From Syntrophomonadaceae bacterium (lineage in GTDB: Bacteria > Bacillota > Dethiobacteria > DTU022): DNA of 31,222 bases. The stretch is taken from contig SLHT01000259.1 of NCBI GenBank assembly GCA_007136055.1, positions 1-31,222 on the forward strand, in the 5' to 3' direction. The position numbers and the translations under genes were made by a program. Below the pieces are notes generated by a model, which saw only the letters and a program-made list of their open reading frames with translations, was not told where the DNA came from and did no database searches. Below are positions 14,291 through 22,645 of this stretch, piece by piece (position 1 is the stretch's first letter; the number at the start of each line of letters is the position of its first letter).

Positions 14291-16003
14291 CTGAAACCAC
14301 TAAAAAATATTTTTTACCCGCAGGGACAATTCGGGTTTTTTGCTGAAAAAGAAACCCAACAGTTTCGTGTTGCTGATTACACCAAGTGGCTTCTGATCCG
14401 TGTTTTTGTTGCAGCGGTAATCTTTGTTGCCATACTTGTTCCTGTAGTAAAATACCTGATGCTCATTTATGAAGGACGGGAGATAACCACCGGCCAGGCG
14501 GTAATCTTTATTGTGCAAAGTCTGACTACCACTGGATACGGGGAGCTTTTACCTTTCGATTCGTTCGCCATGATCGCTCTAACCATCCTGCTCATGGTAG
14601 CCGGCGTTTTCATGATTTTTATGATTGCCGGAACTTTAATGGCCTCCCTGGTTGAAAGCCGCCTCACACCACGAGCCCCTACATTTACCAGACAAAATAA
14701 TCATGTGGTTTTTACATCTTTTACCGAAGCTGTGATCAGGACTATAGACCTGCTTGAAAGGCACAGCGTCCCTTATGTGGTTGCTGTTGAAAACCAGCCC
14801 CAGGCAGTAGAGTTGATGAGAAGAAAAATCAATGTGGTTTGCGCTGATCCGAAATATGATGAAGGTCTGGTAAGGCTTAACGTGAAAACCGCCCGCCTTG
14901 TAGTTGTCACAAGCGCCGATACAGAAAATATTAACATCATCCTGGGTATTTCCAACATAAAGGATACGCCTGTCCTGGCTATGATGGAAAATGAAAAAAG
15001 GGCAGAGCTGGCTTACGCGGCAGGAGCAAAACAAGTTGTAACTCTCGAAGAAACACTTGGCAAGCAGCTTGTAGACTGGATTACCGCCGATGCCAGCCCG
15101 ACAAGGTTTTTAGACCTATTGAACGTCGAGGTCTCACCGGAAATCCTTGCCCAGCTTAAACCTAGCATCATCCACGTCGGAGCCAATAGCAAATTCTGCG
15201 GTAAGTCTATCGGTGACACCAAGTTACGCAGTAAAACCGGGGCCACTGTTGCCGCAGTATGGAATGAAAACGGCGAAATCTTTACCCCATCAGCCACTAC
15301 CATAATGAGTGAATCAACCCTGCTTGTTTTAGGCCCCCATGATAATGTAGACAGGCTGGCTTCACTGATGGGTGGGCCGGGGCCGGGCGGGCATGTAGTA
15401 TTAATCGGGGCCGGCAGAGTAGGCCAGGAAGCCGGCAAAAGTCTGAACAGGGCCGGAATCAAACCATATGTTATCGATGTATTGGAAAAAAATCTTTTTT
15501 TTGACGGCAAGCTGATCGTGGGAGATGCTACCAAACCCCATGTACTGCAGGAAGTAAAGATAAATGAAGCCGATACCCTGATTGTGACTATAAATAATGA
15601 TAGTTTAAACATATTTATTGTCCTGGCCAGCAGCTTACTCAATCCTGACGTTGATGTCATGGCCCGGGCAGTTCATGTCGACGCAATCGACCGCCTGCAC
15701 CAGGCAGGGGCTAACCACGTGCTCTCTGAATCGATCTTAGGCTTTCAACTGCTGCAAATCGCAATGGTCGAAATGGGTGTGCTACCCAAAATGTCCGGCT
15801 ACACGGTGAGGGAACTGACCTGGCAGAAAGAACCGGTTGCTATCCGGGAACTACAACAATTAAACTCGGGTGAATATAAAATTATTTGTATAGTTAAAGA
15901 CTGCAAAGCGATCGAACCGTCCTTAAACTACACCCTTCGGAAAGGCGAACGAATTGTTGTCTTCGGTTCACCGAAGAATTTAGATAAATTAAGCCAAAGA
16001 TGA
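14291..16003 (+). CDS. Two-TM potassium channel with tandem RCK (TrkA) domains
   Basis: This is an ion-gated K+ channel of the MthK/GsuK kind, carrying two RCK modules in one chain. Counting from the proposed start, TM1 is about 32-60, the filter TTTGYGE is at 79-85, and TM2 is about 91-119. RCK1 follows (TrkA-N about 138-255, TrkA-C about 288-352), then RCK2 (TrkA-N from about 368 with GAGRVGQ, TrkA-C to the end). The first Rossmann fold reads HVVFTSFTEAV and has lost its glycine motif; the second keeps it. Thus only RCK2 looks able to bind a nucleotide in the usual way. In frame, TTG at 14252 is possible but has no ribosome site. CTG at 14291 follows AAAGGAAG by about ten bases and is preferred. 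An ATG-TAA pair at 14271-14276 overlaps the ribosome site. Confidence 0.88.
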   Translation: MKPLKNIFYPQGQFGFFAEKETQQFRVADYTKWLLIRVFVAAVIFVAILVPVVKYLMLIYEGREITTGQAVIFIVQSLTTTGYGELLPFDSFAMIALTILLMVAGVFMIFMIAGTLMASLVESRLTPRAPTFTRQNNHVVFTSFTEAVIRTIDLLERHSVPYVVAVENQPQAVELMRRKINVVCADPKYDEGLVRLNVKTARLVVVTSADTENINIILGISNIKDTPVLAMMENEKRAELAYAAGAKQVVTLEETLGKQLVDWITADASPTRFLDLLNVEVSPEILAQLKPSIIHVGANSKFCGKSIGDTKLRSKTGATVAAVWNENGEIFTPSATTIMSESTLLVLGPHDNVDRLASLMGGPGPGGHVVLIGAGRVGQEAGKSLNRAGIKPYVIDVLEKNLFFDGKLIVGDATKPHVLQEVKINEADTLIVTINNDSLNIFIVLASSLLNPDVDVMARAVHVDAIDRLHQAGANHVLSESILGFQLLQIAMVEMGVLPKMSGYTVRELTWQKEPVAIRELQQLNSGEYKIICIVKDCKAIEPSLNYTLRKGERIVVFGSPKNLDKLSQR

Positions 16004-16049
16004 GGATTTAAAACAATCAAGCTCCAGCCCCGTTTTCACGATTCCCAGA

Positions 16050-16910
16050 TCACAATTCATCACGGTATTTTCCATAAATGGAGTGTTCGAGGTTTTCAAT
16101 TTTGCCTTCATTTAAGTTAAAAATGGCATAATTCAGCTCTTCGAAAGACTGACCCGCCTGGATGCACACTGTCCGACCGAGTTTTTTTACCCATACCCCT
16201 CCATTTAAGGCAGGGGCCTCGTGAATATGACCATGAGTAGTAAGCAGCGGTTGTTTTTCAGCAATAAAATTATAGACTGCGGGGCTGCCCACCCTGTCTC
16301 CTGAACCGCAGAGGTCAAAGTCCATTTTAGTTGGCGGACCGTGAATTAGCCAAATTGAGTTGGAAATATTTTTAACCTGCCCCGCCATTTTTTCCAGGGA
16401 TTGGTTAATGGAAGGTTTGGCCTTCAGGTAAGCTTCTAAATCAGGGATGGTTTCAATCTCATTCTTGCTGCTGATTGTAGCAGGAGGACCGAGCTGGAGA
16501 GGTGAGATCGCAGATTGATCTTTGCTTTCCACCGCAACCCAGTATTTATAGGCAAAGGGGTAATCGCTGATCCAGGGACAACCGCAAATTTCCCAGCCTG
16601 AAACCTTTTTTACCCTGTCCGACACATAATGCCACAGGTTTTGTTGGTCGCCCTTTTCCATTTCAGGAATTGCCAGGTGATTATCATCATTGCCCAGAAT
16701 CAACACCAGCTCTGCCCCTTTATTTCTGATCGCTGAAGCATATTCTTTCAAGGCAGGCAGAAAGGAAAGCTGGGCCAGGATACCATCATACTTGGGTAGC
16801 AGATCTCCTGCAATCGCCACCAGGTCAGGCTTCTCATCACAGACTGCTTCATATAGTAGCTGCCAATGCTTTTCAGATTGATGGACATCGGCCAGGACCA
16901 TGAATTTCAT
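16050..16910 (-). CDS. Calcineurin-like metallophosphoesterase
   Basis: This cytoplasmic phosphoesterase of 286 residues shows the full two-metal signature: D8 and H10 in ADVH, GD at 35-36, GND at 73-75 in place of GNHD, H190 in LIHGPP, and GHIH at 227-230. The overall shape resembles the Icc/YfcE-like group acting on small phosphodiesters, but the substrate is open. An ATG eight codons upstream (16934) is possible. ATG at 16910 is preferred because AGAGGG lies at the right distance and the sequence there starts directly with the first strand (MKFMVLADVH). It converges with the channel gene, with 46 bases between the stops and no clear terminator. The 200-base gap upstream shows no confident promoter. 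Confidence 0.9.
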   Translation of the reverse strand: MKFMVLADVHQSEKHWQLLYEAVCDEKPDLVAIAGDLLPKYDGILAQLSFLPALKEYASAIRNKGAELVLILGNDDNHLAIPEMEKGDQQNLWHYVSDRVKKVSGWEICGCPWISDYPFAYKYWVAVESKDQSAISPLQLGPPATISSKNEIETIPDLEAYLKAKPSINQSLEKMAGQVKNISNSIWLIHGPPTKMDFDLCGSGDRVGSPAVYNFIAEKQPLLTTHGHIHEAPALNGGVWVKKLGRTVCIQAGQSFEELNYAIFNLNEGKIENLEHSIYGKYRDEL

Positions 16911-17133
16911 AACAGGACCCTCTTGATCTTCCATCCTGCCACAGGCCGGTTGATCATCCCGGATTCAAAATGAGACGCGGCCCACCTTTTCAGGATCGTT
17001 TTTTCAGGCCAGAACAGTTTGCAGAACTTAGACACTCCCTATCTTGGATACCATTTTCAAGTTCAATCAACTTATGATTGTAAAGATAAATTAGTTTTAC
17101 GTTGCAAGTAACTTCAGAACCAGGAAAACCAAC

Positions 17134-18459
17134 TTACAGCAATGAATCGGTTTTGCCGGAGGCCGCGACATTATCCAACAGCGCCTGAAAAGCCTCCATG
17201 TTGCCGAGAAAATTTATATGCGGGTAACCGCCCAAAACATTTTTATAGCGGTAGCCGCAAGCCCAGCTTTTTGCACCACCCGTCTTTTTAATGCTAAAGA
17301 CTTCTTTTTCCTGTAAAGAGCAAACCGACTTGTGAAACTCATGGGCTGTCAGCGCAGAACCTGCGCGTCCCAACAGGCAGTCTTCCCGCAGGGTGATATC
17401 AATATAGCCAAACCTCTGTAGTTTATCTGTCAGGCGGCTTTCACCCCTGAAAACACCAACCATTAGACTTCCCTCAATCTCTTCAAGTAAATACATCATC
17501 CCACCGCATTCAGCATAAATACAGCCTCCCATGTCTGCGAAATCCTTGATAGATTTAAGCATCTGCCTGTTTTTTGCCAAATCCGCCCTGAAAACTTCAG
17601 GATAACCGCCGCCAAGGTAGACCAAATCGCAGGGAGGGATTTGTTGATCATCAAGCGGGGAAAAGTAGGTTACGTGACTTGCCTCTTCGAAAAACCTGAT
17701 ATTTTCACGGTAGTAAAAGGAAAAGGCCCTGTCCCTGGCAATGGCCACCCTGATATTTCTCTTTTTTGGCTGAGGAAAAGGCGTTCCGTTTACATCTGAC
17801 ATCAGGCTAATGACGGCATTAAGGTCGACATTTTCCGAAACTGAGCGTGCAATCTGCTCGATCTGCCTGTCTATTCCTTCTATCTCGATGCTTTGAATCA
17901 ACCCAAGGTGCCTGCTTTCCAGCTCCGCATCTGTCACCATGGGAATATAACCGAGCACTGCCGCATTCGTGTATTTTTCGATCTGTTCTTTTAAAAGCTT
18001 GTAGGTGGTTAAGTTTACTTTGTTTAGAATAACACCCTTGATTTGGGAATCCTCGAAATCAACCAGTCCCTTAATCTTGGGCACGGCCGTAAACATTTCC
18101 CCCTGCGGGGTGTAAATCAAGATGGTGTTAATTCCAAGTTCCGTCGATATCTCGTAACTCGAACCTCTGAAAGTATTATAAATACCGTCGAAATAGCCCA
18201 TTGCCCCCTCAACCACGCATAAGTCCCCTTCAGCCAGCGAAAAAGCCTGTTTGAGGCCCTCTTTGCCCTGCAGGTGCAAATCAAGATTGCCGGCTTCTTT
18301 ACCTGATGCAGCCTGCAAGAAAGCCGTATCGATATAATCGGGACCGGTTTTGAAGCAGGTAACATCATTGCCCCTGTTCCTGAGGGCCCTGATCAGGCCC
18401 ATGGTAACGGTTGTCTTTCCGCTGCCACTTGACGGCGCGGTAATCATAATTGTTTTCAT
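17134..18459 (-). CDS. cbiA: Cobyrinate a,c-diamide synthase-type amidotransferase (CbiA/CobB)
   Basis: The 441-residue enzyme uses ATP and glutamine to amidate side-chain carboxylates of a corrin (cobyrinate) or a related tetrapyrrole. The P-loop of the DTBS-like ligase domain is at 8-17 (APSSGSGKTT), with KTGPDYID at 37-44 and VEGAMGYFDG at 83-92. The class I glutaminase domain follows from about 235: LGGGYPEVF (282-290), nucleophile C318 in YAECGG, and H414 in GYPHINF completing the triad. ATG at 18459 has AAGGAG six bases upstream; a longer frame to 18666 is not supported. No other cobalamin gene is near, so it may serve a scattered pathway or another tetrapyrrole (for example CfbB-type chemistry in coenzyme F430 synthesis, less likely here). 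Confidence 0.9.
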   Translation of the reverse strand: MKTIMITAPSSGSGKTTVTMGLIRALRNRGNDVTCFKTGPDYIDTAFLQAASGKEAGNLDLHLQGKEGLKQAFSLAEGDLCVVEGAMGYFDGIYNTFRGSSYEISTELGINTILIYTPQGEMFTAVPKIKGLVDFEDSQIKGVILNKVNLTTYKLLKEQIEKYTNAAVLGYIPMVTDAELESRHLGLIQSIEIEGIDRQIEQIARSVSENVDLNAVISLMSDVNGTPFPQPKKRNIRVAIARDRAFSFYYRENIRFFEEASHVTYFSPLDDQQIPPCDLVYLGGGYPEVFRADLAKNRQMLKSIKDFADMGGCIYAECGGMMYLLEEIEGSLMVGVFRGESRLTDKLQRFGYIDITLREDCLLGRAGSALTAHEFHKSVCSLQEKEVFSIKKTGGAKSWACGYRYKNVLGGYPHINFLGNMEAFQALLDNVAASGKTDSLL

Positions 18460-18679
18460 AAATTGCTCCTTTTTTACACTACTTCCTAATACGCTTTTTA
18501 ACCTTCCATCTCCTTCAATAAAATTGCGCAGGATTAACCTGTTATTAAAAAATATGAAAAATACTTCTTTCCACTTGCGGTTTATTAAAATTTTAAAAGT
18601 GCTGGGAGATATTTTCTTGTGGTGTGTTAAAATACCAGTAGCAAATATAAATATTCTGACCAGCAAGTAAAGACATCAT

Positions 18680-18696
18680 GGCGGCAGAAAGCCGCC
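18680..18696 (+). other. GC-rich hairpin in the recC leader
   Basis: GGCGGC (18680-18685) and GCCGCC (18691-18696) enclose AGAAA, making a stable stem-loop about 30 bases before the recC start. No T-run follows, so it is not an ordinary terminator. A TGTTAAAAT extended -10-like site lies upstream at 18625-18633. It may affect mRNA stability or translation. Confidence 0.4.
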
Positions 18697-18727
18697 CCCC
18701 TCACAACTAAGACAGGAGATCCCTCAT

Positions 18728-21700
18728 ATGATTGAACTGGTTTATTCGAACAATACTGAGCTCCTTCTGGACGACCTGGCAAATAATCTTTGCAAGTGGC
18801 GGGGAAAAGGCGCCCATTTGCTCGATCCCGTCAAACTGGTGACACCCAACCGGAACATGGAAACCTGGGTGCGCCTTGGGCTGGCCCAGTCCTCCGGAAT
18901 AGCGGCAAACCTGCACTTCAGTAGGCTGGAACGCTTTATCGGGGAGATTGTATCTGAAGTCTGTCCCGGTAATCTTAAGCTGGTAGACCTCGATGTAGTC
19001 GAGGCTGCAGTTCTGGCTGTACTACTGGACGATCAAATGCTCAGCCAAAAAGATTTGCAGCCGGTCCGCAGGTACCTGCAGAGCACTACGGGAACGGACC
19101 AGGCCGGCCGGCAGGCTTTCGACGGGCGCCTGGCCTCTGACGGAGCCGACATTCGCCGCGTTCAGCTTGCTTCAAGGATTGCCTACCTGTTTATGGAATA
19201 CACTTACTCGCGCCCGGAGATGATTTCTGCCTGGCGGGACACAGGCCCCGGGTACGGTTCGGCTGATAACCCTTTCGCCGATCCGGCGGCAGCCGACCCC
19301 GCTTTAGCTCCAACCGCGGCCTGGCAGAGAGCACTTTGGCGGACCATTTTCGAAAAAGACGGCATTTTAGAAACCAACCCGCCTGCAGAGGGCGGGTACT
19401 GGTCTACACTTGATCAGCTGGTTCTCAGCGATAGCCTGTTCGATATAATCAATAAAAAAGGCCTGCCCCCTGTCCACATCTTCGGTGTATCCTACGTGGC
19501 CCGCATTTTTCAACATCTCTTCGCCCGGCTGGGAGAAAGCTGCACACTGAGAATTTACACCTTAAACCCCTGCGCAGAGTTCTGGGAAGACGTTGAAACT
19601 GACCGCGAATTTTTCCATCGCCTGGACCGGGAATTAGACCGGCGCTCACGGAGCCTCTGGGCCGGGTCTGGAGAAACCGATGATGATGATCCCTTCGGGC
19701 TCTTCGATGCGGATACACCCGCACTACGCTACTGGGGCCGGCCGGGACGAGAACATGTGCGCCTGCTGGGCGAGCTTACCGATTGCGATTTTCACAGCGC
19801 CTTTTCCGATCCGATGCAAAATGGAGGTGGCCTGCTCCACATTCTACAGCAGGACATTTTGAAACGCGAGCCGGAACGAAACATAAACCTGCAAACGGAA
19901 AGCTCAAAACCCGAAACAGGGAATGCCGGCCCTACAGCTAACGGAATCTGCCTGCCGGATGAAACGATCAAACTTGTAGCTGCACCTTCAGTACGCAGGG
20001 AGGTCGAGTGGGTGGCAGATCAGATCTGGAGACTGATGCGTGACGACCGCCCCCGGGGAGACCGAATGCCCCTTCGCTTCAGCGATATAGCTGTTATAGT
20101 AAATACTGCCGGTCGCGACCAGTACCTACCCCAGATTGAAACCGTTTTTGCCTCCTGCCACAACCTGCCGAGCAGCGTTTCCGACCTGCCTGCCACCGCC
20201 GGCAGCAGGGTTATCGAAGCGATGAGCCTGCTGCTCGAGCTACCCTTCGGACGTTTTACACGGGCTGAAATGCTGGCCCTGATGAGCCACCCTGCCGTCA
20301 TTGGCCGCTTTGACGATATGACCCCCGGTGACCTTGCAGACAGGGCTGAATCTCTCGGTATTATATTCGGGGCCGACCACTCCGACCATGCCGGAACCTA
20401 CATTGACGAGGATGTTTTCAACTGGGACCAGGGCATTCGGCGGATTGCGCTCGGAACCTTCATGACCGGGGATAAAAGCGGTGACGAAAGAATATTTGAA
20501 ACGAAAGAAGGCGGATGGCTGGTTGAGGAGGTCTCCGCAACTGCGGCCGACTCTGCAGCCCGTTTCGGACTGCTGGCCCGCTCGCTCTTAGCCGATGCCC
20601 GTTTCGTTCGTGAACAGCAGATGACCCTGACCGACTGGGCCCGTTTCTACACGGCACAGATAGATGCTTACCTTCACCTGGAGGATGGGGCTGATGAACT
20701 TGATCGCCTGCGTCTGATCCGCTCACTCGCTAAACTCGAGGCCATGGATTCCGGCTTCGAGGTAAGTGGGAGGGTGGCTGCTGAAATTGCCGGCCGCTCA
20801 ATAGAATCATTAGGCGGCGGCCGGGGACAGTACCTGGCCGAGGGCGTGGTCGTTTCCTCTTTCCTGCCCATGCGGGCAATCCCCTTCAAGGTTGTTTTTG
20901 TGCTCGGGCTCGGTGAAGGTCTTTTCCCGGCCTCGGGACAAAGGGACGCTTTAGACCTGCGGTCAGCCCGCCGCCGCGCCGGTGATGTAGACACTTCTGA
21001 ACGCGACCGCTACATGTTCCTGGAAACTTTTTTATGCACCCGTGAAAAGCTTTACCTTTCTTATGTCAGGCGTGACGATCAAACTGGCGACCCGCTGCAG
21101 CCTTCGGCAGTTGTGCAGGAGCTTTTGCACATCCTGGAGCATGGTTACCTGGGCAGGGAAGGCATAAAAGAACTATTTACTGAACCGCCACTGAGACGTT
21201 TCGATGACCCTGCAGTCTTTGAACAAACCTTTATTGATGAAGCCAGGGCGGAGGCAAAGGTCCAGGAAATCGCCCGGGACTGGCAGGCTCATACCTATCC
21301 GAAAACCGGGGATTGGCCGGACGCCACCCTGTCTATTCCGGCCGGGTCGGGAAATGAACTTGACAAGATCAGGCATACCGTCACTATGGAGGACTGGGAA
21401 AAACTATCTGTAATGCTGGCCCTGCCCGGGGATCCGCCCGAAACTTCTTCTGTCACCACGACAACCAGGGGCAGCGAGCCGGAAGAAAAAGATTCAATCG
21501 AAGCGCCGATCGCCATTTCTATTTCAATGATCAGGCGCTTCCTCGAGTGCCCCATGCAGGGCTGGGCTTCATCATTGCTGGGCTTAACCGAGACAGAGGA
21601 AGACCTCGCTGACCGCGAAGAAGAGGACTTCGAAGTCAGCAGGCCTGTAGAAACAGGTCTGCTGCGTGAAGTATTTCTCACTGCGGCGGTGAGCAATTCC

Positions 21701-22645
21701 ACCCCGGAAGAAATCTACAATGAACGATCGGCACGGATGCGCCTGGCCGGGCAGCTTCCTGTCGGCACCCTGGGACAGGTAATCAAAAAACGGCACTTAG
21801 ATATCATTGCAGGATGGCAGTCTCTGAAAAGCAATCATTTCAGTGATGATCAGATCGGAACCGGTAACTCCACAGGTCCGGTCCTCCTGGAAAGGACCCG
21901 GATCGGACATTCCGGTTGGCAGTGTTCTACAGAAAGGGTCCTCGACCCGCTGTCTTTAAATACAGAACTTACCGGGCCGGAGCAGCAAAAGCGAGTGGTG
22001 CAGGTGCGTTTCAGCGGCCTGACGGAGGCCCTGTTTGGAAACCGGATGGTCTCAGTAACTTTTCAGCCCAGGAAACCACCAGCTGTTAAAAGCGGAAACT
22101 CACTGGGCAGCATCTTCCGCATTTTTTTAAGGGGTATCGTCGATCAGACCCTTCTTTCAGCCCTGAACATCTACCCGGTTGGTGAGCGGCAAATCCTGGT
22201 CTGCTACTCGGGGGGGACTTCTAAAACAGAGATGCTGAAGATGAGGCTTCGCCCGCCGGACCCGGAACAGGCCCGCAGTTGGCTTGCCACTGTATCAGCT
22301 GACCTGCTCGGAGGCACTCACGCCTACCTGATGCCCTGCGAAGCTGTCTTTTTAGATTACTGCGATCAATTAAACGCTTATAATGCCGGCAAAAAAACAA
22401 AAAGAGGCAGCCTGCTCCCGGAGCCGGCAGATGTTGATATCGGCTCGCTTTTAGACGGCGAAAATATACGCTTCCATGTCAAGTCCCTGGCGGAAAACGA
22501 GAGATCGATTTTCTCCAGCCTGTGGGGACCTGTTCCATCTCCCCGCCTGTATGAACCGCCCCCTGAAGAAGAAGCTGCCCGGATTGCAGCCCGTCGCTTC
22601 GGCCCACTGTTCGGAGATATTATCAGCCTGGAGGTTGTCCGATGA
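18728..22645 (+). CDS. recC: RecC, exodeoxyribonuclease V subunit gamma
   Basis: The 1305-residue subunit has the size and blocks of RecC, the Chi-scanning subunit of the RecBCD helicase-nuclease. Near the N-terminus VTPNRNMETWVRLGLAQSSG corresponds to the E. coli VxSPGMAQWLQLxLA region. The block around 707-790 (FLPMRAIPFKVVFVLGLGEG, then a DxRSxRRRxGD stretch, DRYMFLE and LYLSYVRRDDQT) is diagnostic for RecC rather than AddB. From about 930 (ISMIRRFLECPMQGW) the inactive nuclease-like domain begins; no four-Cys iron-sulfur set as in AddB is seen. Around 880-925 there is an acidic, low-complexity linker. AGGAG stands eight bases before the ATG. The last four bases overlap the recB start (ATGA), so the two are translationally coupled. 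Confidence 0.92.
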   Translation: MIELVYSNNTELLLDDLANNLCKWRGKGAHLLDPVKLVTPNRNMETWVRLGLAQSSGIAANLHFSRLERFIGEIVSEVCPGNLKLVDLDVVEAAVLAVLLDDQMLSQKDLQPVRRYLQSTTGTDQAGRQAFDGRLASDGADIRRVQLASRIAYLFMEYTYSRPEMISAWRDTGPGYGSADNPFADPAAADPALAPTAAWQRALWRTIFEKDGILETNPPAEGGYWSTLDQLVLSDSLFDIINKKGLPPVHIFGVSYVARIFQHLFARLGESCTLRIYTLNPCAEFWEDVETDREFFHRLDRELDRRSRSLWAGSGETDDDDPFGLFDADTPALRYWGRPGREHVRLLGELTDCDFHSAFSDPMQNGGGLLHILQQDILKREPERNINLQTESSKPETGNAGPTANGICLPDETIKLVAAPSVRREVEWVADQIWRLMRDDRPRGDRMPLRFSDIAVIVNTAGRDQYLPQIETVFASCHNLPSSVSDLPATAGSRVIEAMSLLLELPFGRFTRAEMLALMSHPAVIGRFDDMTPGDLADRAESLGIIFGADHSDHAGTYIDEDVFNWDQGIRRIALGTFMTGDKSGDERIFETKEGGWLVEEVSATAADSAARFGLLARSLLADARFVREQQMTLTDWARFYTAQIDAYLHLEDGADELDRLRLIRSLAKLEAMDSGFEVSGRVAAEIAGRSIESLGGGRGQYLAEGVVVSSFLPMRAIPFKVVFVLGLGEGLFPASGQRDALDLRSARRRAGDVDTSERDRYMFLETFLCTREKLYLSYVRRDDQTGDPLQPSAVVQELLHILEHGYLGREGIKELFTEPPLRRFDDPAVFEQTFIDEARAEAKVQEIARDWQAHTYPKTGDWPDATLSIPAGSGNELDKIRHTVTMEDWEKLSVMLALPGDPPETSSVTTTTRGSEPEEKDSIEAPIAISISMIRRFLECPMQGWASSLLGLTETEEDLADREEEDFEVSRPVETGLLREVFLTAAVSNSTPEEIYNERSARMRLAGQLPVGTLGQVIKKRHLDIIAGWQSLKSNHFSDDQIGTGNSTGPVLLERTRIGHSGWQCSTERVLDPLSLNTELTGPEQQKRVVQVRFSGLTEALFGNRMVSVTFQPRKPPAVKSGNSLGSIFRIFLRGIVDQTLLSALNIYPVGERQILVCYSGGTSKTEMLKMRLRPPDPEQARSWLATVSADLLGGTHAYLMPCEAVFLDYCDQLNAYNAGKKTKRGSLLPEPADVDIGSLLDGENIRFHVKSLAENERSIFSSLWGPVPSPRLYEPPPEEEAARIAARRFGPLFGDIISLEVVR

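Noticed and set aside
18460..18666. Long N-terminal extension of the CbiA-type enzyme
   Set aside because: The family begins at MKTIMITAPSSG, and that ATG has a strong ribosome site six bases upstream.
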